Below are positions 48,469 to 58,084 of a DNA stretch of 64,000 bases, piece by piece; position 1 is the stretch's first letter, and every line of letters starts with the position of its first letter. Both the position numbers and the translations under genes were made by a program. Below the pieces are notes generated by a model. That model had not been told where the DNA came from and made no database searches. It saw only the letters and a program-made list of their open reading frames with translations. Source of the stretch: Hydrangea macrophylla. Lineage: Eukaryota > Streptophyta > Magnoliopsida > Cornales > Hydrangeaceae. The stretch spans positions 139,135,359-139,199,358 of the forward strand of contig CM066988.1 of assembly GCA_033977485.1 (NCBI GenBank). The letters run 5' to 3'.

Positions 48469-48812
48469 TTTTTTGATATGTTGTTTCCTTCAAATTCTGT
48501 CAAAGTTCGATCCATCTCAAGAGTTTTCTCTGCTGTATACTCTATGTCAATCTCTAATTTTTCTCTTTCTTCGATAACTTTTTCCAACAAAAAGCAATTG
48601 AAATCAAAAGTTGACATGATTGCAGAAATTGTTTCTTTGTCTGGAACAGAAATGTTAGAGCTTTCCAACATAAATTGGCATAAGACTTTCATAGCTCTTT
48701 GCACTTCCTTGTCTTCAAAAATCTCAAAAGAAACTTGACTAAAAAGCCTCAAGGTAGCAAGAGCAGCTACCGGATCTATTGAAGGTGATTTTGGTTTGCT
48801 TCGACCTGTCAT
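48447..48812 (-). CDS. Hypothetical 121-aa helical ORF at the 3' end of the PMD gene
   Basis: Minus-strand ORF beginning MTGRSKPKSPSIDPVAAL, directly after the stop of the upstream PMD exon 3 (TGAATGACAGG overlap). The C-terminal half (LLEKVIEEREKLEIDIEYTA) looks like a coiled coil. It ends about 22 bp inside the left LTR. It may be the original C-terminal coiled-coil of the PMD protein, separated by one premature stop, or a separate cistron. It is not recognised by family. Confidence 0.4.
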   Translation of the reverse strand: MTGRSKPKSPSIDPVAALATLRLFSQVSFEIFEDKEVQRAMKVLCQFMLESSNISVPDKETISAIMSTFDFNCFLLEKVIEEREKLEIDIEYTAEKTLEMDRTLTEFEGNNISKNVWLENL

Positions 48813-51189
48813 TCATTGAAAGAATTCTTGAACATTGGTCGAAGTAACATCTTCCATCTTCAAAACAAATTCCAAATTTTTTTTAAAATCTTTGACTTCT
48901 TCAGAAGTCAAGTTAGGAGGAAGAGATAGATGAAATTCTTCAGAGCTTGAGACCCTTGAGGTAGCTTGAGGTCTAAATGAAGTGGAAGTAGGAGCGGCTT
49001 TAGGATCAGGGCTTGCACTTGGCTTCGAAGAGCTAGCCCTAGTTTCAGGAACAGATTCAACCTGTTCAACAAAAAGTTGGGAATTTAGTTCAGAATTTAT
49101 TTTTGAAAAGCAATCAGGAATCAAAGGATTTTTGAGAGGATTTTGAATGTCTTACCATTGGTTGGAATTCAAGTAATGGAGTATGAGTGTACAAAGAAGG
49201 AGATTTTGGAATCTCTGGGATCTTTGGACTCTGAGCTTTTGTTTCTGGAATTGTTGATGTTGTTTTAGGCTCAGGATGGGGTGCTACCTTCGAAATAGGA
49301 ATTGCTGAGATAGGTACTGTTTTAGTGATCTCTGTACTGGCAGGAGGATCATTGGTTTTTCTGGCTCTCTTTTTCCTGTAAACAAGTGAAGAGATTGGAC
49401 TGGTGTCTTTTTCTTCTTCAGAATCAGCATGTTCAGAGGCTATAGGAGAACTTTCTGGTGATAGGACTAGTTTCCTCTTTGATTTAGGAGATGATTGAGC
49501 AGGAGCTTTTGAAGCTTTTGAGGAGACTTGAATGCTTGGTTTAGCTTTTGAAGCTCTGGTTATTGGTGAAGAGCTTTCTCCAGCTGTTTTCCCTATGTTT
49601 TGAAATTCAAAAAGTCATCAGTCAAAGTTTCTTTCATCATTTTGAGAAAGGATTTGATAAGAATTATGATTACCTGTTTGATTCATCGAATCAATGTATC
49701 TCAAAAGATGGCATTTGTCCATCTCTACTGACATTAAATTTTCCCACTAGCTCGAAAAGGCAGGAGTGCAAGTGGTATACACTGGTAAAGAAGTAAACTC
49801 CAAGTTGCTGACTTTATTTTGATAAACTGCTAATGCGGCAGTTATCACAGATTCTGGCACCTTCGAATGAGTTTTATAGGCCATGAGTATATTGGCCTGA
49901 CTTCTGATTGGAAAAGGAATTGACTGAGTAAGTCCAAATTGCCTCGAAAATTGATTGGGAAGGTAAAGTTCACCCTGAGATTTGAAGCTAAGAATGTTCC
50001 CAAAGAATAAGTCTCTACTAATTAGAAAACTTCCCCATGCAGCTTTTAATTCGAGAGCATTTGCTGCTCTATCCAAAATTTGACAGAGCCAAAGGGGAGA
50101 AAGAGGAGTTTTGTCTTCAGAATTGTAAAGGATTTCGAATAGTTGGAATAGTTTGTTTGATCTTATTTCAGGAAGATTGAAAAAGAGAGAGAGGCATTCT
50201 TTGAAAGTTTTATCAGTACTCGGCAATAAAGCAAAAAAGATCCCATGGGCCACAGTATTAGATAAGGGTCCTAGGTTATGAATTTCTGGAAAGTAAGCAT
50301 ACAACCATAATTGTAAAATCCAAAAAGGACCACCTTGGGTGAGAATGAAGGGATCAAAGCATAAATCAGAAAAAGATCTATAGAGAGATCCTAGAACAAA
50401 AGGTGCTAAGGCTAACCTTCGACCGGCAGCCAGAGCTTTGGCAATGTTAGAATATTCGAGGACAACTCTCTGAGAAGAGGTACAAAATAGATGCTTCGAA
50501 AGCCAATACAGAAGGAAGCAGTAATATTCTTTATCAGTCACTGCTCCTGATGTTTTTCTGTGAGCAATTAAGAAGTTGGTGTATCCTAATGATTTTGAGT
50601 CAGTATTAATTGAAGGACTATCAGACTCAGCCATATAGGGATGAACATCTTCCCCATGAGATAAAAACCCTAATAAATGACAAATATCTAGAATAGTTGG
50701 ACCTATTGGACCAAATCGAAGTTGAAAGTGATTGAAAATAGGGTTCCAAAAACAGAGAGCTGCGGCTATTAAATTAGGACTGGATTCGATGGGAAATTTT
50801 GAAAGATTGATAGCATGGTAAACCCCCGTAGTGATCAAAATTTCTCTCCTATTCTCTAAAATTCTATCTACCCATTCAGGCCAATCCTTTGCAGGTTTAG
50901 GCCAGTGCCTAAATTTCCAGTCATATTTGGGATTTGGGAGTTCTCGTTGGTAAGTCAGACGTTGTTCCCCTAATCTAGGGTAATAGACATGGAGTCTCAA
51001 ATTTGGAATGCCTAGGCAGGGACCTACAGCAATTGAAGATTCTTGGCTGGGAAGAATAATGGGAACAAGAATTTCGTGAACCAGAGAAGTCTCTTGCCCA
51101 CTCGAGTAGCGATCTTGCTCATCTTTTATGATCTTTCCAAAATCATCGCAAATCTTTTGAAGCTGGGTATTGTCATCAGATTTTGTCAT
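48813..51189 (-). CDS. Plant mobile domain (PMD) protein gene, TE-carried, probable introns and internal stop
   Basis: The first 480 codons (51189 down to 49747) encode a plant mobile domain protein (aminotransferase-like PMD, the MAIN/MAIL1 and transposon-associated family; molecular role poorly known). Typical blocks are FGPIGPTILDICHLLGF (about residues 159-175), LLYWLSKHLFC (226-236), LALAPFVLGSLYR (259-271) and GGPFWILQLWLYAYFPE (286-302). An amber codon (49747-49749) ends the ORF, but the same frame stays open beyond it to a perfect donor (CAAACAG|GTAATC). Two short introns fit: 49593-49673 (ends AACATAG) and 49062-49155 (GTAAGAC...GAACAG). They join a Ser/Pro/Lys-rich region (49156-49592, with a SPKSKRK nuclear-signal-like run) to a last exon (48813-49061). 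The frame holds across both junctions. So either one TAG has broken a longer gene or the 480-aa form is the product. A TATA box lies 111 bp upstream. Confidence 0.8.
49062..49155 (-). other. Predicted intron 2 of the PMD gene
   Basis: Donor CCAATG|GTAAGAC and acceptor TTGTTGAACAG|GTTGAA on the minus strand. Removal keeps the reading frame (..FQPM + VESVPET..). 94 bp, a normal short plant intron. Confidence 0.65.
49593..49673 (-). other. Predicted intron 1 of the PMD gene
   Basis: Donor CAAACAG|GTAATC and acceptor AAAACATAG|GGAAAAC on the minus strand. Removal keeps the frame (..DSMNQT G KTAGESS..). 81 bp, AT-rich. Confidence 0.65.
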
Positions 51190-51299
51190 TCTTTGGATTA
51201 CGAAGAGATAAACAAGAAAGAAAAGCGAAGTGCGAGATAAATAGATTAGGGCAAAGCAAATTGATGAAGTCAGAAGGTTTATTTCTTTTTGTGTTTATC

Positions 51300-51307
51300 T
51301 ATTTATA
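51300..51307 (-). promoter_or_regulatory. TATA box of the PMD gene
   Basis: On the minus strand GGTTATAAATAGATAAAC lies 111 bp upstream of the ATG at 51189, followed by a CT-rich leader. This points to a private promoter inside the element, independent of the LTR. Confidence 0.65.
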
Positions 51308-51498
51308 ACCTTTGATGAACCCTTGGTGACGATTGGAAAGAGTTGCATTTATTGAAAAGTAGCCGTTAGATTCGGTTAACCTTTTTTGGACCGTTATCTC
51401 AGAGATAAAAGGCATGTTGGTTCAGAATGAACTAATCTATTTGAAGGAATGAGAATGTTTCATTGTTCACTACATTAAGAAGAAAGTGTAGTTACAAT

Positions 51499-52983
51499 TC
51501 AAAGACATAATTGATAAAAGTGGGGAAACCCATAAGTAACTAAGTTATGAAACATGACCCAATAATAGGCAAAATACTCTGCCTCTAGTTCTATCTCGAA
51601 ACATAAGTTTCTGGTTTCTAATGCCAGTTTGTCTTCACTTCGAAGGGTAATGTAAGCTTCCTTAAGTTGTTCTTCATATTGGTTTAACTGAAAATTGATC
51701 TTGAATAGAGCTTTGCAGAGACTTCGAAGTTCTTTGGCCAATGGAGTTTTGCCTCGAAGAGAAACACCAACAACTTTGGCTTCATCTTTGAGATATGCAA
51801 TTCGACTTTCGAGATCAGGCTTCGAATAATGAGAAATGATGCTTTCTTCATCAGAGCTACCACAACCATAAATGTACTTCTCTTTGAATTCTAGGACTTC
51901 ATCAAGGAGTGCTTTGGGAGCTTCTTTGAGTTTTTCATAGAGATCTAAAAGATAATTTAGATGATGGATGCTTTCTTGGTGATGAGAATACCATCTCATG
52001 TGGGAAGCCAAAGTTCGAAGGGTAAAATCTATTTGAGTTCGAACAAGCGTGGATATATTCCATTCATGACATAAGACATGACAGCTCCATTCGAAATTGA
52101 TTCGAGCCCTTGAATTTTGCAGAATAGAAAATGGAAGATGAGAAAAAGCAACTAATAGCCTTTGAGCTTGAATAATCAAGCATGTGGAAGGTGATGTAAT
52201 AGATGGAGTATGCTCGAATGTAGGACCATATCTACACAATTGATCTAGCTTTAAAAAAGGATCACTAATGTCCTCAGTAGGATCTATTACCTGAACTTTG
52301 GTATCAGGAAAGCCTAATACAGAATGATCAAAGAGAAGTACTTTCTCTTCATAATCTTTTTCAAAAAGTTTGCATTTTGAAAGGAAGGCTGAGGAGTAAT
52401 GTTCATTGGAAAATTTTTCATGAGATGTCCTTACATATGTATGAATAGGAGGTCTGCCTTGAGGAACTAAGATATTACCTCTCTGGAATCTTTCACCAGG
52501 AGGACTGGTTGAAGAGATCAGCCAGGCATTCAATAAATTTTGTTCTCGAGAAAGATGATGTGAAAATGGATAATATGGTTTTATTGTTCTACTTCGAATA
52601 ACACCTTCAGTTTCAAGATACTCGAAGTTTGGATGAACAACTGAAGGTACTGTGATTGGAGTTTCGAGCTTCATTCCCTTGTAATATCCTACACCTTCAC
52701 CATGGGAAATATGTTGTTCCCAAGCAGGAGGAAACGTTTGATTATTATAGATTGATTTGGGAGAAGTCGAAGATGAATGTTGCCTTGATGAAACACTTGG
52801 TTTGTTCAACATTTTATGCCATTTTCCCCATTTCGAGTAAGTAAAAGGTTCGGGAGGAATCTCAAGAGGATCCCAATTTGTTCGAAGAGGAATATCAGGG
52901 CGTTTGGTTAACAACATCACTTCTTCGGGAAGATCAATAGGAAAGCTATCGCTAACATTGAAGGAAGATTGAGAAGAAGACAT
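51499..52983 (-). CDS. Unrecognised TE-carried protein of about 494 aa
   Basis: An intact minus-strand ORF. I prefer the ATG at 52983 (MSSSQSSFNVSDSFPIDLPE) over an in-frame ATG 11 codons upstream (52983 against 53016), because the extra residues are a short hydrophobic run lying in leader-like DNA. The N-terminus is polar and Pro/Ser-rich. The middle has conserved-looking globular sequence with many Trp/His/Cys (EWSCHVLCHEWNIS, about residues 310-325). The C-terminal third is helical, probably coiled coil (LRSLCKALFKINFQLNQYEE). No catalytic motif, zinc knuckle or membrane segment is evident and I do not recognise the family. It is the upstream partner of the PMD gene, in the same orientation with 310 bp between them. 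The frame is undamaged, suggesting a recent element or selection. Confidence 0.7.
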   Translation of the reverse strand: MSSSQSSFNVSDSFPIDLPEEVMLLTKRPDIPLRTNWDPLEIPPEPFTYSKWGKWHKMLNKPSVSSRQHSSSTSPKSIYNNQTFPPAWEQHISHGEGVGYYKGMKLETPITVPSVVHPNFEYLETEGVIRSRTIKPYYPFSHHLSREQNLLNAWLISSTSPPGERFQRGNILVPQGRPPIHTYVRTSHEKFSNEHYSSAFLSKCKLFEKDYEEKVLLFDHSVLGFPDTKVQVIDPTEDISDPFLKLDQLCRYGPTFEHTPSITSPSTCLIIQAQRLLVAFSHLPFSILQNSRARINFEWSCHVLCHEWNISTLVRTQIDFTLRTLASHMRWYSHHQESIHHLNYLLDLYEKLKEAPKALLDEVLEFKEKYIYGCGSSDEESIISHYSKPDLESRIAYLKDEAKVVGVSLRGKTPLAKELRSLCKALFKINFQLNQYEEQLKEAYITLRSEDKLALETRNLCFEIELEAEYFAYYWVMFHNLVTYGFPHFYQLCL

Positions 52984-53160
52984 GATCAAGAAAATAAATA
53001 GGGGCTCAAGGATCAAGTAAAAGCGATGGTTTGGAATGGATTGAAGAGATGATTATGCAATTTAAAGTACTGCATAAGGTAGTAACTGCCCAATATGGTT
53101 TGACCACGATCACCATTATCTTTTTTAAACAAAAAGGAAAATGGCGCGGGGGGTAATGTT

Positions 53161-53811
53161 TGTGATGAAAATATTCAACCAATACAAGTTTGACACACAG
53201 GATGTGATGTGGCAAGATAATTGGTGGAAATTGATTGACAAGAAAACCGTTATAGGCAGTTGAAGTAAATCCATTTTGTTAATGGAAGACACGTGTTGAA
53301 CATCATGGGATAATTGAAGGACAGTTGTCAATATGAAGGAATGCCACGGATAAAGGCAGTTATCAGTTTGAAAATATGAGGGAACATTCGAATTAAGTTA
53401 CTGAGGCCTCGATGTCTATAAATAGAAGGATTGTGTATTTGAAAGAAGATCCTTCGATCAAACATCAACATATATCTCTCAATACATCTATTGTATTGTT
53501 ATCTAGATACTTAGAATTAGGAGTAGAACACCTTCGAAGTTACCTTCAAGGTTAGATTGTAGTTTCTTTAATTTAATAAAAGTAGTTAAATTACTTTTAG
53601 TCATTTTACTGTTTTATTTAGGAGTAGATTTTAATTTAATCAGTTCGAAGTTCTTCAGTTAGTTACATCTTTACACGATTAAAGTCCTGTTCAAGGCATC
53701 GAACGTCACCACAATTCCCTGGTGAGGCGCAGTTTGGATAATCACACATACACATTGGCAATTTACTTGCCTGGCACGCTCGCACACACTTATAAATTTT
53801 CCAACCAAACA
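53161..53811 (+). repeat. Right LTR of the PMD element
   Basis: 651 bp, the same length as the left LTR, with differences at about five positions (for example CTATAAATAG against TTATAAATAG). TATA box at 53417-53424. A purine-rich stretch with GCGGGGGG (about 53135-53154) lies just upstream and could serve as polypurine tract for a plus-strand element. Confidence 0.85.
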
Positions 53812-53915
53812 TATATATATTTAAATTTTTTTTTATAAGTGTCTCGAAAATAAACCACTTTTGTAACATGAATATGGTTAGTAGTTAGTGTTAGTAACAC
53901 ACGCACATCCAAGTG

Positions 53916-54025
53916 GGGGAGGGGGGGGGGGGGGGGGAAAGGGCCATATCCCCACTTTAAAGTAATTGGCTCCCTTAATTACTTCTTAGGAGCACTTAGA
54001 GAGGCTTGAACCCACAACCTTCTCG

Positions 54026-54059
<34 letters not shown>
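53916..54059. repeat. Poly(G) tracts flanking a short segment
   Basis: Two long G-runs (about 53916-53937 and 54029-54059) bracket 90 bp. Frames that translate as poly-Gly are artefacts. G-quadruplex formation and assembly error are both possible. Confidence 0.8.
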
Positions 54060-54060
<1 letters not shown>

Positions 54061-54278
54061 GGGGTGTTTCGCCTTTTGTAATCTATTTTACCCACATTTT
54101 GTTCTGTTTACCAAGCCCTAGGAGAACTCGCTGGACACTCACGATGCTGGTGGCTCTTGGAAACTTGTCAGAAATTTGTGATGGATGTGATGGTGGATCA
54201 AGGTGGTGCTGGTGGTGGATCGAGGTAACTCGCGATGGTGGTGGTGATTCGTGTGGTTCTGGAGTTGCTTCCAATAAG

Positions 54279-54475
54279 ATGGCTTCTGTATCAATGGCTA
54301 TGTCATTAACTTCTTTGTCCCAGAAAAGGCTAAACCAGCCAAGCCCTGCAACCTTTTTGAAGCCTTGCCAGTGAGGATGCCATCAAAGAAGGCCGTGTTT
54401 GGGAACTCAAAGTCCTAAGTCAGGCTACAGTCGAAGCCTCATTGAAGGAGAAGGCAATCACAGGGCTAACATCAG
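54279..54475 (+). pseudogene. PSBX: PsbX (photosystem II subunit X) transit-peptide pseudogene fragment
   Basis: From the ATG at 54279 the frame reads MASVSMAMSLTSLSQKRLNQ then TFLKP. After a frame change it reads LPVRMPSKKAVFG, and after another, ASLKEKAITGLTSA. In order these resemble the plastid transit peptide and start of the mature region of nuclear-encoded PsbX, a small photosystem II subunit. At least two frameshifts and one stop break it, and the membrane-spanning part is missing. The carrier is unknown: no CACTA or other terminus could be tied to it. Identification rests on short motifs, so it is moderate. Confidence 0.6.
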
Positions 54476-54953
54476 CTCATTCATTGGTTTGGACTTTTCA
54501 ACAAAGTAACATATCTTTTGGACTTTAAAATCTTGAGAGTTACTTCTAAGAATTTTTCAATAATTTTCTGTTAAAAGAAAAACGAAAATATATAGAAAAG
54601 TGGAAAAAAAAAAAAAAAAAAATCATAGAACCGACACCGACACGTGATAGGTGTTTGATTCCACTTTTTATTATATAAATTTGATTAGATATGATGCGAT
54701 TCTATATGTTATTTTATTTTTGTTGACAAATTCATTTCATCACAAACGTGTCTTCTTCATAAAGAATATTAAAAAAAAAGAAAGTGTCTTGCTCATAAGA
54801 AGTTGAAATATCTTCTTGAAACAGTTGTAGAAACTGTTACTACTATTGAAAATCACAATGTACTATGCAGTAAACAACGAAGTTCAAATCTTATGCAGAC
54901 TTGCAGTTGGTTTTCAAATTGGATTATAAATTGAAGGGGTCAGTTTAAATTAA

Positions 54954-55362
54954 GGGGAAAATACTTTTTATCCTCACGTGGTTACACTCATTTTCTCATA
55001 ATCCCTCTGTGGTTCATTTTGTAATACTTAACCTCCCTGTACTACGGACTAAAGTGAGACTGTTAGCTTTTCTAAGGAAAAAAAAAGGAAATAACGTTAA
55101 TACCCCCAAGCCCCTATACATACTCTTTAGGAAAAAATACCTTTTACCCCCCTATGGTTATACCCATGTTCTCATAACCCCCTGTAGTTCATTTTTGTAA
55201 CACTTAACCCCCCTGTACTAATGACTGAAGTGGGACTGCCGTTACAAAAGTTAACAGTCTCACTTTAGTCCGTAGTACAGGGGGGTTAAGTGTTACAAAA
55301 TGAACCACAAAAAATTATGAAAAAATGAGTATTACCACAGGGGGATAAAAGATATTTTCCCC
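54954..55362. mobile_element. MULE-type MITE, 9-bp TSD TTAAATTAA
   Basis: The ends GGGGAAAATACTTTTTATCC and GGATAAAAGATATTTTCCCC are inverted. TTAAATTAA flanks it at 54945-54953 and 55363-55371, a perfect 9-bp Mutator-type duplication. The left portion is duplicated internally (CTCATAAYCCCYYTGTRGTTC occurs twice). The 63-aa frame in it is not a gene. Confidence 0.9.
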
Positions 55363-55371
55363 TTAAATTAA

Positions 55372-55950
55372 TTCATGTGAGGCCATTCTTTGAACCTAAG
55401 CTCTAAAGTATTTCAAAGGCCAATTTTTCAACCTATCGCCACAGCAACATTAATGGGCCTTTTCAACTTTCAGCTTCGTGTTCATTAATTTAATATATAT
55501 ATATATATATATATATGTATACACACCCAATGAAAATAATTATTTTTCTGCTATACCCAAAATAGGAAAATACTGTTTTTATTTATTTTATTTTATTAGT
55601 GTACATATATGGAAGACTATTTGTTACCAACACCGTCAGTCTAAAACACTTCAAAATGGGGCAAGGATATGAGAACTTTGATGTTAGCTAATTAGGAAAT
55701 GATAAAAAAAAAAAGGTTGTTAATTTATTAAGTAAAGGATGATAAATTTGAAAAAAAAAGTCAGGAACAATACTATTCAATATGAATGTTTACCAGGACT
55801 TCTTTTTCCCTTTCTGGTATCTTCTTTCAAAATTTTATTTTTTAAAAAGCAATGATTTGGACTATTAAATGTTGTAGAAAAAAAAAAGGCAACAGTATTT
55901 TGAGAACTTACTGAGACTTTTCAGATAACTATAGTCTAATTGAAATGTTT
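55372..55950. other. AT-rich spacer, no gene
   Basis: An (AT)n microsatellite is near 55495-55517. Nothing else is recognised. Confidence 0.45.
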
Positions 55951-56133
55951 GAAATGCTAGTCACATATTTCAAATCACACTTTAAATTATATTTTTGCTT
56001 TAAATGTATGTACTCTGTGCTGGGTAAGTGATGTACAAAAAAATGTGAAAAATTCAAATAACACAAAACACATGCATTTAAAGCAATGAATGTAATTTAA
56101 AATGTGATTTGAGATATATGTGTCTAGTATTTC
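55951..56133. mobile_element. MITE with ends GAAATGCTAGTCACATATTT
   Basis: The left arm GAAATGCTAGTCACATATTT then CAAATCACA and right arm TGTGATTTGAGATATATGTG then TCTAGTATTTC are complementary over about 28 bp. The core TAAGTGATGTACAAAAAAAT is shared with 46277-46451. TSD unclear. Confidence 0.65.
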
Positions 56134-56797
56134 TAAAAAAAAAAAAAATCGTCCTTCAAAGACAAGATGTAATCATGTCAGTAAGGACACACCTCCCAAC
56201 ACAGCAATTTTCTGCTGACGTGGCATTTCAAGTGGACTGAACCAAACTTATGCTCATTAAAGGGGGGCCCATTTTTAACCTCTCCTCTCATTCTAGTTAT
56301 ATTAAGAGAAATTATTGTACGATCAGGACCTTGGCAAGGTGTTGGTGCTACCATCAGCACCACAACAAATATGACTTTTTGTGGTGGACAGTATTTGTGG
56401 CGCACAATATACGTCACAAAAATTACTCATTTGCGACGCACTTTTATTTTTGCGACAAAAACGTTTAGGTTGTAAATAAAATAGCGAAACTAGTCAAATA
56501 TCTACATGTGCGCTACATATAGGTAAGTGGTTATTTGTGGCGCAATATTTGCGCTGAAAATAATTGAGTGGTTATTTGTGGCGTAATAGGTGCGCTGGAA
56601 ATAAGGGACCAAATTATATTTGGGTGTTAAATTGAAACCAGTCAAAATTTACCTTTGGATCCAAAAATTAAAACCCCCCAAAATTTCTCTTTGACTCTGC
56701 CGCTCTCTCTATTCTCTCTCCCAGTCTGTCACTTAAGATATATTCTCCCTCTTACTCTCTGTTCCCTCTCACTCCGCCGCCGTCGCTTTCAAGTACA

Positions 56798-56840
<43 letters not shown>

Positions 56841-57960
56841 CACACACACAGTGGGCGAGTGCGTGTGCATCTGTGTTTCAAGTGCATGTAACTCTGCTAA
56901 TTTAGGGCCAATTTTTGAGAAGTTTGGGTGTTAATTTGAAGTGTGTAACTCTGCTATGCTAGATATATATTTTGTTGTTTTGTGATTCAGTTGCAATGCC
57001 ACAACCATCTGAATCATCAATCAATCAATTTCAATTTGTTTTGAAATTTTGTCCGATTCATATTTAGAGGTTATGCCCTGATTTCTTTGCTTTTGAGTTT
57101 TGAAACTTTATCTGCTGCAGGATGTTCCAATTCTTTCAGCTTGTAAAACTAGTAAAATTACCTAATGCTTATTTCGTGATGATGGGGTTCTACTGTATCC
57201 CATTCTACTTATCATGATATGTTTTTGGCTTTTACTGAGATGACGATTTTATGAGGAATTATTACCTCCAAATTTTCTCCAACACTTCAGCATATTTGGT
57301 TAATCTTTGAATTAGATTACATTTTTGCAACTTTGATTCTTCAAATTTGATTCTAACTATATGAAGTTTTTCCTAACACTTTGGCGTTTGATCTTATTCT
57401 AGTCCCAACAACTCTATTGAAGTGCAAATCACATACCTAAACTTGAATTTGAAACCTGACCGTTATTTCGTCTCGAATTTCATTTATGGCATCGCATTTC
57501 TCGAATTTGATTGAACTATGAAGTCTTGTTCAAATTTTGGCAATTTGGGTTTTCTTGAATTTAAACTTGATCGTTACTATGCACTTTGACTTCAATTTTA
57601 TTGGCTTTTGATCTCATTTAATCTCAGTCACTCTATTGACATGCATCACCTTTTTCAACTTGGATTTGAACCTGATTGTTGTTCCTCTTTGAAGTCAAAA
57701 CTTATTGGTGTTTGACTATGTGATTTTTTGAAATCATAGATCAGATAAGTATGTTCTGACCTCAGATTAACCGAAATCTGGTGATTCAAAATTCAACATT
57801 GAATTGGGGATTGAACTGAAGATTAGGGCTTTGTAATTTATGGGTAAATTATGCAGTTTTGATGCCAAAAATTTATGCTCTTTAAACCCTGTTGATTTTC
57901 TTCAACATGCCAGAATTTCTAAATCAAAGATTGAAGAGGTGATTTGAAAATTACTTGTAG

Positions 57961-58023
57961 ATACACAGATGATATGGAGCTTGAAGATGCTATCCACACA
58001 ATAATCTTGACACTGGACGATGG
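57961..58023 (+). pseudogene. PAB: Captured exon of 20S proteasome subunit alpha type-2
   Basis: After a TTACTTGTAG acceptor the frame reads (R)YTDDMELEDAIHTIILTLDD and meets a GTAATAC donor. The RYTDDMEL.DA.HTAILTLKEG motif is characteristic of plant proteasome alpha-2 (PAB1), a subunit of the 20S outer ring. Only this exon is recognised. The next exon-like piece (58085) is not PAB, so the gene is incomplete and captured. Confidence 0.75.
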
Positions 58024-58084
58024 GTAATACTTCCAGTGTATGGTGTTTTTACATTTATTAAGTTCTTTTATATTTGATTGATAG

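Larger units (their letters stand above)
47818..53811. mobile_element. Young non-autonomous LTR element carrying antisense PMD gene pair
   Basis: Two 651-bp direct repeats (47818-48468 and 53161-53811) both begin TGTGATGAAAATATTC and end TTTTCCAACCAAACA. By eye they differ at about five positions, so the insertion is recent. Between them, no gag, protease, reverse transcriptase or integrase is found. Instead the 4.7-kb interior encodes two proteins on the minus strand: a plant mobile domain protein and a 505-aa protein of unknown type. Each LTR has a TATA box reading in the plus direction, so the genes are antisense to the presumed retrotransposon transcript. Antisense extra ORFs are known in some Ty3/gypsy Tat-lineage elements. 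No convincing PBS or TSD was found (both flanks are AT microsatellites), so the class is inferred from the repeats. Confidence 0.8.

Noticed and set aside
47813..53816. 5-bp TSD for the PMD LTR element
   Set aside because: The left flank TTTTT and right flank TATAT do not match. Both sides are microsatellite, so a TSD may have been erased but cannot be claimed.
53940..54030. Possible tRNA-derived SINE between the G-runs
   Set aside because: On the minus strand GGGTTCAAGCC looks like an RNA polymerase III B box, but no A box, tail or TSD is visible because the upstream side is a homopolymer.
54006..54374. 122-aa ORF starting with poly-Gly
   Set aside because: The N-terminal half is a translated G-run. 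Only the last part overlaps the PsbX-like fragment, which is itself frame-broken.
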